Under the pieces are notes generated by a model, which had not been told where the DNA came from, made no database searches, and saw only the letters and a list, made by a program, of their open reading frames with translations. From NCBI GenBank assembly GCA_001414485.1, contig LLEY01000002.1:1-64000 (forward strand): a stretch of DNA of 64,000 bases, written 5' to 3'. Position numbers and translations under genes: made by a program. Within the stretch, counting starts at the first letter, position 1, and each line of letters opens with the position of its first letter. This DNA is from Calycina herbarum (Eukaryota > Ascomycota > Leotiomycetes > Helotiales > Pezizellaceae). Positions 1-8,937 of the stretch are shown piece after piece.

Positions 1-93
1 CCCCCCCCCCCCCCCCGGGCCCCCAATCCCTCTGGTCGGCTCTGTCAATTTTCAAAAGTCCTAACATTCCCAAGCGGTCGAGCCATCACCAAA

Positions 94-1317
94 ATGAGAT
101 CAAGTCTATCAACTGGTGAAACCGACATTCGGAAAGCAATACTCGGATGCCTTCTGGTTTTCGGATTCGAAGGATTTCATGGAAATCAAAGACTTGCTCT
201 CTCGCATGTCATAAGTGGATACAAGCTCTTTCAAGGGTGGATGAAAACAAACCCCGAGGTAAAAATGCGAAATGGAGCCGTCTGTCGAGGAGGAGTGATC
301 ATAATAGAAGAGGACATTATTTCTACTTTCTTGCGTCTACACCTCCAGGCTCTTTCAGTCATCCACAGACTCCACGTTCGCTTATCAGATTCAGTTTTTG
401 CCGACATCGTTGGTGACCAAGTGTTTTTTGACATGCCTGAAAGCATGGAAGATTTTCCACAAGCACTCCGCCTGATCAATTACCTTCTTCGTCGAGTAGC
501 GCAATACGGAACCTTTGCAACGGAAGTTACCATTGCCTACACCATTTCTGACGACAGTGACGAGAGCATGGCAGAGATATTTTTGGAAAATCCGACTTCT
601 GATTGTGTTGCGTGCTTCTCTGCTTTGAGCATTCCATATGCCTGTACGCCTACTCCTTCAGTCATCGAAGAATCATATAAGCGTAACATTGGGGAAGTGA
701 CGCGCGTAGTGGAAGCTTCGAAACACCTCTATGTCGCTGGCGATCCCGCAAATACGCCTGCTGCCCAATATCTTCAACTTGGGTTATTGTCAGCACAGAT
801 CTTCCTCGATTCCACCGTCTTTTTTACCGAGTGTGCATTCGACGAACACCTGGAGAATTTTCGGACCATGATCCGTCTAGTAAAAGAATTATTTCGATAT
901 TTCGAGGCTTCAATGCCACTACCCACCGGGCGAACAGGAAGTGACCCATTCGGTATGGATCCGGGAATGCTCCCCATGTTGTACCTGATCGCAAAGCTTT
1001 GTCGTGATGGTAGAATTCGAAGAGAGGCAATCCAGCTAATGCAAAGGGGTCCCAGAAGAGCTGGAATTTGGGACAGTGTGCTGTCTGTCAAGGTGCTGGA
1101 GTGGTTGACAGAAAAGGAAGAGATGGGAGCTGATGGATCCCAATTCATACCAGAGGAAAACCGTGTGAGAATTCTGAGAATTGACACCGTTGATAAAGAG
1201 GTATATAGCAGAGGGGCAAGAGAGGTTACCATTGTATATGGGATGAGGGGTAGAGATAGGAGGGTAAATGTTAAAAGGGATGTAGTGATGTGGAATCCGG
1301 AGGGTGATGTTAATTAA
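94..1317 (+). CDS. C-terminal part of a fungal zinc-cluster-type transcription factor, 5' incomplete
   Basis: 407 residues are read from the first ATG. The same frame stays open to base 1, so this is probably the downstream part of a longer gene. A CTAAC branch-point-like sequence at 61-65 followed by AAG at 73-75 could be the end of an intron. Residues about 17-50 (GCLLVFGFEGFHGN, then a helix ending KLFQGW) match the conserved segment seen in the middle and C-terminal regions of many Zn(II)2Cys6 regulators. The rest is helical with no catalytic motif. No zinc cluster is visible, so DNA binding cannot be shown here; it would lie upstream of the window. It may also be a regulator relic lacking its DNA-binding domain. 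Family assignment is by pattern recognition and the target genes are unknown. Confidence 0.55.
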   Translation: MRSSLSTGETDIRKAILGCLLVFGFEGFHGNQRLALSHVISGYKLFQGWMKTNPEVKMRNGAVCRGGVIIIEEDIISTFLRLHLQALSVIHRLHVRLSDSVFADIVGDQVFFDMPESMEDFPQALRLINYLLRRVAQYGTFATEVTIAYTISDDSDESMAEIFLENPTSDCVACFSALSIPYACTPTPSVIEESYKRNIGEVTRVVEASKHLYVAGDPANTPAAQYLQLGLLSAQIFLDSTVFFTECAFDEHLENFRTMIRLVKELFRYFEASMPLPTGRTGSDPFGMDPGMLPMLYLIAKLCRDGRIRREAIQLMQRGPRRAGIWDSVLSVKVLEWLTEKEEMGADGSQFIPEENRVRILRIDTVDKEVYSRGAREVTIVYGMRGRDRRVNVKRDVVMWNPEGDVN

Positions 1318-2024
1318 ACATAAGAGAAGTGGGCATTGCTCTCCGGCACCTACTTTACTTTACGTTGTTTAAAACAGTCTAAAACAATTACAATTATTGT
1401 TAGAGAAGGTTTAGGAGATTTAGAAAGTTGGTTTCTTGATTCTTCGAAATCCGCTGAAACAATGTTGTAAGAGAACCGAGCGAAACTCTGACAACACCCA
1501 GGGCCCGGGATAGATTAACTTCGTAGAATATCCGACCACAACGCTAGGGTTTTGCCCTAATTATATGACGTAATTGAAGTTTTACCCCAACTATTTTACT
1601 TCTATAACTTTTTTTCAATACTAAAGGTACAATATCAACTCCTGGTGTTGCTGTTAGTGGGGTAAATGGCGGGGTGTTGTAAGAGTTTCGCTCGTTTCTC
1701 TTACGAGAATAGTCGTATGAAATAGAAGGGGAAGAATCCCTTGGGGGTGGATTTCCTGTACGCGTTGTTTCATTTGCTATTTGTAAGAAAGCATGTGTAT
1801 ATAAGTTGTGTCTTTAATTTTATGATACTATCGGTCTAGCGGCAGATTTTGGTATTGAGCAGAGGTTATAGCTGTTAAAAAAGGGCAAATATACAAGTGT
1901 GCACGCATTTCTCTTTTTATTGCTATCAGTCCCTTGTCTTTACGCTTTCCTTTCACTTGGTGGTTACCACTATTGAATCCCCTCCGCTTCTTGCTACTTT
2001 CGTCAGTTACTCTTTGCACTCCCA
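1318..2024. other. Intergenic spacer containing a MITE
   Basis: No coding sequence is supported here. The notable content is the inverted-repeat element at 1468-1703. The remainder is AT-rich spacer between the 3' ends of two genes that converge on it. Confidence 0.6.
1468..1703. mobile_element. TA-flanked MITE, about 236 bp
   Basis: Two inverted arms of about 31-33 bp face each other. The left arm (1468-1501) starts TAAGAGAACCGAGCGAAACT and the right arm (1671-1703) is its reverse complement with two mismatches. TA dinucleotides bound both ends, as expected for target duplications of Tc1/mariner-type elements. The 170-bp interior has no ORF. It is therefore a non-autonomous miniature element mobilised in trans. 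The element at 41589-41729 has related ends. Confidence 0.75.
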
Positions 2025-2987
2025 TCAGACAAATGGCTTTGACTTCGCCTCACACCACTCCCAAAACCTTGCCGGGATCCCAGTTTCGATCGATTCAATT
2101 ATATCCTTCCTCGGAGTCGACACCTCAACTCTGCCCCAAGGAATAACATGCTGTCCAGTCTTCACCTCGTCAGAAAATCCCGCATACAATCCAGTATAAG
2201 CACCCATCTTCGAAGGAAACAATAGCCGATTAACCATCAGCATCTGCCACCACGGTTGCCTATCATAAGCGTCCGTCTTCAAATTCCCCGGATTCTGCAC
2301 CACACTCACAATCCCATCTTCCTTCCAACGCCTCGCCGTCTCAACACCCAAGAACCAAACTCCCGCCTTGGAAGTCCCGTAATTGACACCATTATCCTTC
2401 CCTCCCTGGCCGTCCAAGAACTCAAAATCGATTCCCCCTTTTACGGACGCCCCCTCTGCCATATAAGAAGTGGACCAAATGACACGTGCACTTCCCGCCT
2501 CCGAAGACTTTGCCGCAACCTGAAGTAATGGTTTCAATAACGTCGTAAAAAGAAGTGGTCCAATACAATTAACACCAACATGAAATTCAAATCCATGTTT
2601 TGTCCTAGAACCAACAGCCATTCCCCCCACCCCAGCATTATTAAACAAAATATCTAATCTCTCTTCCCTTTTGGCGAATTCATCTGCCGCTTTTTTGACT
2701 GTTGGTAAATCCTCCAGATCCAAAATTAGGTACTTGAGTTTGCTGGCATCTTGAGAGGGATTGGAAACGAGGATGGATTTTATTGCTTCTTCGGCGAGAG
2801 TGGTTGATCGACTGGTTATATATATTGTTGCGCCGGTTTGAAATAGAAATGTTGCTAGCGACAGGCCAACACCTTTGTTTCCTCCTGTTACGAGGAAGAC
2901 TTTGCCGGGTTGGGGAGCGAGAGATTCTTCGGTGATTGTGGGAGGTGGGGGGAAGAACTGAGTATACATGCTTTTTAGGGATGCCAT
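2025..2987 (-). CDS. Short-chain dehydrogenase/reductase (retinol dehydrogenase-like)
   Basis: A 320-residue, single-exon NAD(P)-dependent oxidoreductase. The dinucleotide-binding TGGNKGVG motif is at residues 34-41, NNAG at 116-119, the catalytic serine region STS at 172-174 and the catalytic YGTSK (Tyr203, Lys207) at 203-207. A PG motif follows in VVQNPGNLKT. The length and motif spacing are those of the WWOX/retinol-dehydrogenase-like branch common in fungi. The start is the ATG at 2987, which has A at -3 and G at +4; the frame extends 25 codons further upstream without another ATG. The protein is probably soluble because no signal peptide or long hydrophobic segment is present. The substrate cannot be predicted; fungal members act on aldehydes, ketones or polyketide-derived alcohols. 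Confidence 0.9.
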   Translation of the reverse strand: MASLKSMYTQFFPPPPTITEESLAPQPGKVFLVTGGNKGVGLSLATFLFQTGATIYITSRSTTLAEEAIKSILVSNPSQDASKLKYLILDLEDLPTVKKAADEFAKREERLDILFNNAGVGGMAVGSRTKHGFEFHVGVNCIGPLLFTTLLKPLLQVAAKSSEAGSARVIWSTSYMAEGASVKGGIDFEFLDGQGGKDNGVNYGTSKAGVWFLGVETARRWKEDGIVSVVQNPGNLKTDAYDRQPWWQMLMVNRLLFPSKMGAYTGLYAGFSDEVKTGQHVIPWGRVEVSTPRKDIIESIETGIPARFWEWCEAKSKPFV

Positions 2988-4133
2988 GTTTTCGGTGGAT
3001 GGATTTCTTCCTTTCGAGAAGTTTTGGATTCTTTCACTGGAAATGTTGATATTACTTCGCAAATCCGATTTTACTTTCGAAGAACGGGGTTGTTCTTAAG
3101 CATGACAGCAAGTTTCTAAAGCCGAACAATATCGGCTGAGATACGAGTATGCAAGATTGGCAACCACCCGAATTTACGTAGCGCCCCCTGTCAAATTTGA
3201 CAACCACGAATTTCACATGCCTCTTTAGTATACAAGAAACTAGACAGCTGATCAATTTGAATTAAAGCGAAACCAATCACGTGAAAGATACGTCACGGGT
3301 TGAGTTGAAAAGCAAAACGTCTTCCTGGTGTTTCTTTTTCCCCCCAGATTTTGCTTGTTGTAGTAAATAGATTAGGAAATATGACCGAATTTTTGGCTGT
3401 CGAGTTTGGCGGCTAGGTGAGATTTCTAGCTACCTGAGTAAAACGACCTAGGGTAAAGGGAAGTATTGTTCGAGACTATTTAGGAGAACTAGAAACCGAG
3501 TTTCCAGTTATTCTAAACCTTCTCGGACAACGCTTTCTAGACTATTTTCCAAAACCAAAGTAAAGGTGCTACCAAAGCGCTTCTGGCGCTTTGGTTTTTC
3601 CAACTCTCTAACAATAATAATAATTCGTCGTGCATTGATTTGCGGCTTCATTCTGTTTTTTTGTTTCTTGACAGTATCTTTTCTAAAGATAAGAAAATTA
3701 TGAGAAAAGACTTGATGAGACGGTGCATGGATCAGAATCACAACAGATGAGAATGTTTTACTGATTGTCAACGCTGCCTGTGAATACTTTGAACTAAGTA
3801 GGGGTGTAGTTGAACTAAGCTGTTGGTAGGGCTTTTGTGACTAGGTCATAGACCTCTAAAATGTCTGAGAATGTGTTCGGATTGAGTATAGCCACTTTCT
3901 GCATTTCTGCTCTCAGCCAATTAGTAGAAAACAGCTGCGTCGAGGCTTGAGAGTATTGAAGGAAGTGCGATGAGGCTTCACCGATAGTGTAGAGTCTATG
4001 AGAAATTCACAACCGAAAAAAAGAAACTCGAGGCTTATCCGCTGCGGATTTGACTTTAAACAGACCATACGTTCCACTTCCAAGTTCTAGAACAACTCTT
4101 CCCATATCATCGAAACATTCCAACGTAGTCATC
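2988..4133. other. Spacer upstream of the SDR gene
   Basis: This is the promoter side of the dehydrogenase gene. The short open frames here have no recognisable motif and no coding character. No repeat or RNA gene was seen. Confidence 0.5.
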
Positions 4134-4973
4134 ATGTCATTGCCGAATTCTACAGATCCTCAAGAACTCGCTGGCAAATTTAACCTTGATGGACCAAATG
4201 CGACCTACATTCTCCCCGACTGATTTCTCCCATTGCACACCGCATTCAACTCTGATTCTAAAATTCGCCCTATGAAATGTTTTCGCTGTCGTTGTATCAC
4301 TTCTTTCTGCAAACTCGTTTCTTTTCGTGCCATGGCTGGCAATCAAAAGCTTCATCAAACATACAATTATACGAAAGAAGATAAAACCCCTTGCTCCCGA
4401 AGATCACACAACAAATTCCATCTTCCTATCCACGGTGGGAAGTGTAGTCATTGTACTTTTTGCCCCTCTTATCACTGGCAACGTTATCTAAAAGAAACGA
4501 CCGGACGTCCATCCCGCATCTCTCTCTTATGTATTTCTGCTGTGGTCCCTTCGGCCACGCGCAACCAGCATCGTGTTTCTCCTCAATGCCGGAATATCAA
4601 TATACATAGACCGAAGATATAACCCTCTGGGCCTGTGGTTTTTCGGAAAGAGTTCCTTACCACCAGCGTCACTTCGATTATCGTTGAAGCACTTGTTGAT
4701 TGTCTTGGATCTGCCACCTTCCTAGCACAAGCTTTCCCGCACCCAGCGCTCTACGAAGCGGCTTGGGGTGACTCGGAATTCCTTAACAACGACTCAAGAG
4801 ACTACATCATCTACAATTTAATGCGGAAATATTTAATTGGCTTGATGGCATCGACCCTGATATTCTCCACGCTTCTGCTTTTTCCGCTTTGGTACTTCAG
4901 TGCGAAGAAATGTTGTGGCTCTAACCGAGAACGACGTAGAGTGACAGATGTTGAGACTCTGTCCTTGTGGTAG
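4134..4973 (+). pseudogene. Decayed gene for a four-helix membrane protein
   Basis: Translation from the ATG at 4134 runs MSLPNSTDPQELAGKF... for 29 codons, then hits TGA. Stepping one base at about 4217-4219 restores a convincing membrane protein (TDFSHCTPHS..., then VFAVVVSLLSANSFLFVPWL and a TVGSVVIVLFAPLI helix). This is broken only by TGA at 4273-4275 and TAA at 4489-4491. Near 4625-4680 the frame must step back once to reach a C-terminal exon-like stretch with helix YLIGLMASTLIFSTLLLFPL, ending at 4973. Both nonsense codons can be explained by C-to-T changes (CGA to TGA, CAA to TAA). The inferred ancestral product was about 279 residues with four hydrophobic helices. The family is not recognised. 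Introns could explain one frame step, but no GT-AG pair fits both steps and both stops. Confidence 0.6.
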
Positions 4974-5788
4974 TGGGTTCTATGGGTTTTCACCTATGTT
5001 TTCAGTTGGCTTTTGTAGATGAAACTTTTGAAGAGCTCTACCGAGGAGCAGTACTGTATACAAGAGACTAGAATTATCAATGCTGAATACTATTGCCCCG
5101 CCTGCCTGTTGTTTTGGGTATGTGGAGGCATGGTGTAAGCTAGACAGTTTGTTCAGTGACCCACCCATATGTTTTGCTGGTGGACTCGGCAGACTTGGAG
5201 CTCTACTTAAGTTAAGCCTTCAAACCTTTTTGCTCTTACAGGTCTCAAGAGTTTCTATCATATCAGTGTTTTTAAATATAATCCCTGAAGAAAACAATTC
5301 TGAGAAAGTCAAGTAAAAAGTTCTGGAATGCAAGCCAAGCATGACTCTGGTCTTGACGTAGGATCCCCTGTTTTCTCAAGGAGGCACATTATTGAGAATT
5401 GAAAGGTTTGTCCGGGCGAATGGGGGATGAGCCTTGCTTTTAGTGATCCCAGTCCAGAGAACGTAAAGGGGGAGATGGGGATTGAAAGATATATATGATT
5501 TTGAACTATAAACTGGCTCAAGTCAAATTAGGTCTGTCTAACAGCTCTTTGTCCATCTAGAGATTCTCACATATGCATCTTAAAGTCTTGTCCTTATGAA
5601 TTCGTCATAAACGGCCTTCCATATGTTTTAACAATGCCCGCGAAACCATCAACTCCGAATGAATGCCACCCACCACCCACCACATGCACACCGATTTATT
5701 AGGTGGTGCTACTCTCAACCGGGATAGAGTATTATGAAAGAAGAGTGGGTATCAAACTCGCAAAAATAAAACCCCACCTCAAAATGAT
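4974..5788. other. Spacer between the decayed membrane-protein gene and the LOV gene
   Basis: No gene is supported. The small open frames on both strands lack motifs. The region probably holds the 3' flank of the LOV photoreceptor gene. Confidence 0.5.
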
Positions 5789-6736
5789 TTATCCAAACAG
5801 ACCTTTCTCTTTATCAACCTGAAAACCCACTACATATCTCCTCCCGGGCCCCGTATCTCCATCTGCATTCCAAACAATAGGTATCGTCGTCAATATGTTT
5901 TCGAACCTCGATCCATCCTTTTTGAAATTCACCAATTTCACCTGCGCCTCCTCCTGTCGTTGAAGCTTTACCCGGAAAGCTTTCAGAGCGCGTTCGTTTT
6001 CGGCGAGGATACTTTGTCGTATCGAGGCCTTAATATTGAGGGGCGGTAGTTGGAGAAAGCGACAATTCTTGCCGATAATTTCGTGTTGAGGGTACCCAGT
6101 CAAACGCTCAAAGTATTCTGAACAGTAAACGATTGGACAATCATATGTATCGGCATCGCAGAGGACGAGAGCTACCGAAGTATCGATATTTCCCAGTTTG
6201 ATTACTGGGTTTGGACGAGAGCGGACACGCATCTGCAGAAAGAGGATTTCGGCGGTCAGCTAAGTGATATATATCTAGGCGGAAGTGAAGTAACACGAAA
6301 AAGAAGGGTACGGCCGATCAGTACATAATTCCATCCAATGAAAAATGTGAACTGGGAAGCATGGTTCATTAAACTCACAAGAATAGAAAGTATATCGAAG
6401 CCACTCGGGGAATATATGTGTTGGGGAATGAGAGCATCATTCACAGGCTGGCTTTCGGGGTTCAAACCAAAACTCGTCCTTTCGGTACCACTGGGGTTAA
6501 TTCCTCCAGGCAAGGAACTCGAAAATCCATTTTGTTGTTCATAATTGCGTCGACGGAACTGAAACGGATTGATGAGTAAAGATATACTGGTATATTTGAA
6601 ATTGCTTACTGAAAGACCAAGGGGAGCAGTAAAAGTAGGAAGGCGGCTCGGGAAAAATGGGAAGCAAAAGAAAACACACCTCGTTAAGCCTCTCCAGTTC
6701 CTGACGATATTGATCTCTACGATCCTGCTCACTCAT
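5789..6736 (-). CDS. VIVID-like short LOV-domain blue-light photoreceptor
   Basis: Three exons on the minus strand (6680-6736, 6379-6558, 5789-6232) join in frame to 226 residues. Both introns are GT-AG (gtgtgt...cag and gtgagt...cag). The protein has a short N-terminal cap with IYSPSGFDILSIL, which matches the VVD cap, then a single LOV/PAS core: RPNPVIKLGNIDTS, YCSEYFERLTGY, and the flavin-adduct motif GKNCRFLQ with the photoactive Cys at residue 136. VNFKKDGSRF follows, then VVGFQ with the Gln that senses flavin N5. An expanded loop after NCRFLQ, as in Neurospora VVD, would fit an FAD adenine. There is no output domain. VVD-type proteins are flavin photoreceptors that bind and damp the White Collar complex during light adaptation, and that role is inferred here. 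The start at 6736 is chosen because the cap begins soon after; the frame is also open upstream to 6940. Confidence 0.9.
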
Positions 6737-7228
6737 ATTCGCAGCAAGACAACGCTCTCGAGAACCCTTTAATGCTTCCTTCTCGTTATGGTAAATGCAT
6801 ATCGGGCGTTTCTTGTCGTGGAACCTCCCTCTAGCCCTCTTTGTGGAATCGAAAAAAGAGGGAGACCGGACAGCTACAGTTCTTAGGCGTCTAGAGATGG
6901 CATTTGAGCGATGACCACTAGGCAGCAGACGCTTTGCCATTTGGGTAAATCATTTTGACTGCTTTTTTTTAATCCGGGACATCTGGGCCTTGGTTCGAGC
7001 GTGTGCTGGCGATCCACCTGAAAAGTGTTGACGAACGACATCCGTGATTGAGCTTTAGTTGGCCCGATCTGGAGAGTTTTGAAAAGAGCCATGCCCATCG
7101 TGAATAAGCGAATACCCCACCAGAGGTCCAAAGTCACCCACCCAACCTTTACCCCGCCAAGTGCCTGCCTGATCCTAGTCGGTACAGTATTAGTTTGAGT
7201 TTAAGGTACGGGAGTGGAATTGAATTTT

Positions 7229-7239
7229 GATCACCGATC
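7229..7239. promoter_or_regulatory. Candidate light-response element (paired GATC)
   Basis: GATCACCGATC places two GATC cores 3 bp apart, 493 bp upstream of the chosen LOV start codon. White Collar complexes of ascomycetes bind closely spaced GATC/CGATN pairs in light-induced promoters, and vvd-type genes are direct targets in Neurospora. The match is to a short consensus only, so chance occurrence is possible. Confidence 0.35.
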
Positions 7240-8393
7240 ACCAATGATGGGATTGAAATGGGGGGTAACAATTGGAACCTCGGAAACTGTTGCAGGGCTA
7301 CCCCCACCCCCGCCAGAGGAGGGAATACCCCAGGGCCAGCAACCTCTTTTTGAAATGCCAGTATCACTGGGTGGGGAATTGTACATGCGGAAACGACGTT
7401 TCCCGATGAACCAGACCTCTTCACGTGATGATAGAAGAGGGGATCTGCAGGCCTTCATGTAGGCCCCCGTTATTGCATATGTAGATGTACAAAAGAAAAT
7501 CGATCCACGGGTGTAGTTTTGCATGGCAGAGATCTGGTCATACGATTCTTTGTCGATCTTCTAATCTCCTATTTCTATTGTTCTTGTTGTTTTTTAAGTT
7601 TGGGAGAATGAGCGGCAAGTGGATCTTGGGTGATACATGGGTATCAATCTAATCACTTGATGGGACAAGAATCAGAATGTACCAGGGTTTACAGTTCATT
7701 TGCTCATCGGCAAAATTTGATTGTAACCCTTCTCGCGGTGGATACGGAAAGTGGCACCATTACTTTATGCTTGAAGGAGTATCAACGCGCCTAACTCGAC
7801 CTAAACAACATAAAAAAGTTTCAAACTCAGGGGAATAGTCAATTAGCATCCTGCACATCTAGTCATATTTTTGTTATATTTTTGCAATTACTTATTGTTA
7901 AATCTTTACATTGTGATTTTAGTAAGATCGCAAGTAATGGTGCCACTTTCCGTGTCCACCACGAGCCCTTCTACATTCTCCATGGTGTTTTTTGTCGTTA
8001 CTTCAAGAGCAGGATATTTCGACCTGGAGTTATGGATAACTTAATCAATCTCCTTCCTCAATTGACATTCTCAAATAAACCTTGGCATCGCAGGAATCTT
8101 GCCGTTTTTGGTTAGGTATATGAGAATGGTCTGGCCTTTCAATGGTGCGAAGAGAGATCGCACCGAAATTTGTCTGAAGGAATTGAGAACAACTGAGAGC
8201 GATTCTTCAAGTGAGAGTAGTATACCCAGACGTCCAAATTTCACAATCCTTGATGTTGTTGCCAGACGAGGTCTTCGTGGGATTTAGGTATAACTTTCAA
8301 TCTGGGAGACAGGTAAGAGACTTGAAGTACTTCATCCTCGCGATAGATAGTAAAAACGTTAGTAAAGTCAGGTTCGTATCTGCTGCCAACTTG

Positions 8394-8552
8394 GCTCGTT
8401 GTTCTAAATTTAGAAGGTAATTCGAAGTAATTACCTTATAACTTGGAATAATTTAGGATATTAACTCAGGTAGCTTTTAGAACAATCAAGTTTCATTGTT
8501 CTAAAGTATTTAAGGCAATATTGAATTATACTGGAAAGTTAGAACAACGAGC
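8394..8552. repeat. Inverted-repeat element, about 159 bp
   Basis: A perfect 14-bp inverted repeat (GCTCGTTGTTCTAA at 8394-8407 and its complement at 8539-8552) bounds an AT-rich segment. An inner inverted pair (TTAGAACAAT near 8477, ATTGTTCTAA near 8498) repeats the same core. The left part resembles 24423-24480. It is probably a MITE or foldback element; the duplicated target is unclear. Confidence 0.45.
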
Positions 8553-8937
8553 TAGTTATTGCTGCCTTTTCTATTCACTGGGAGTTCTCCATATCAGAGA
8601 GAATTCGAGGTGTGGGTTTATATTATCAACTAGATTCAGGATCGAGCCTTCTCATCTTATACTCGACATGGTAACACGAGGTTCCTGCCCAGGTGAAAGG
8701 AACAACCCATGTCCCGTCTCCCTCGTGTGAGATTGAGGCTAGGTCAAGGCCTAGCTGAGAGAACGACGTCGAGAAACGAACTCGAGGCTTAACCTTTCTG
8801 CTTACGAAGCAGTCTGAACACTGGGGCCGACATAACTGAAAAGTATAGTATGAATCTTTAGTAGAAAAGAACACGTCCTGGTTTACATATAAAAATGACA
8901 GGCGCCCCCTTTTCAGAAGACGAGAGACGTTATAATA

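Larger units (their letters stand above)
6737..8937. other. Long spacer upstream of the LOV gene
   Basis: 2.2 kb without a supported gene. It holds the probable promoter of the LOV photoreceptor, including a paired GATC site at 7229-7239, and an inverted-repeat element at 8394-8552. Other open frames here look like chance overlaps. Confidence 0.5.

Noticed and set aside
2988..3062. An N-terminal extension of the short-chain dehydrogenase
   Set aside because: The upstream frame has no ATG; it opens with TTG. The ATG at 2987 has a good initiation context and gives the usual family length.
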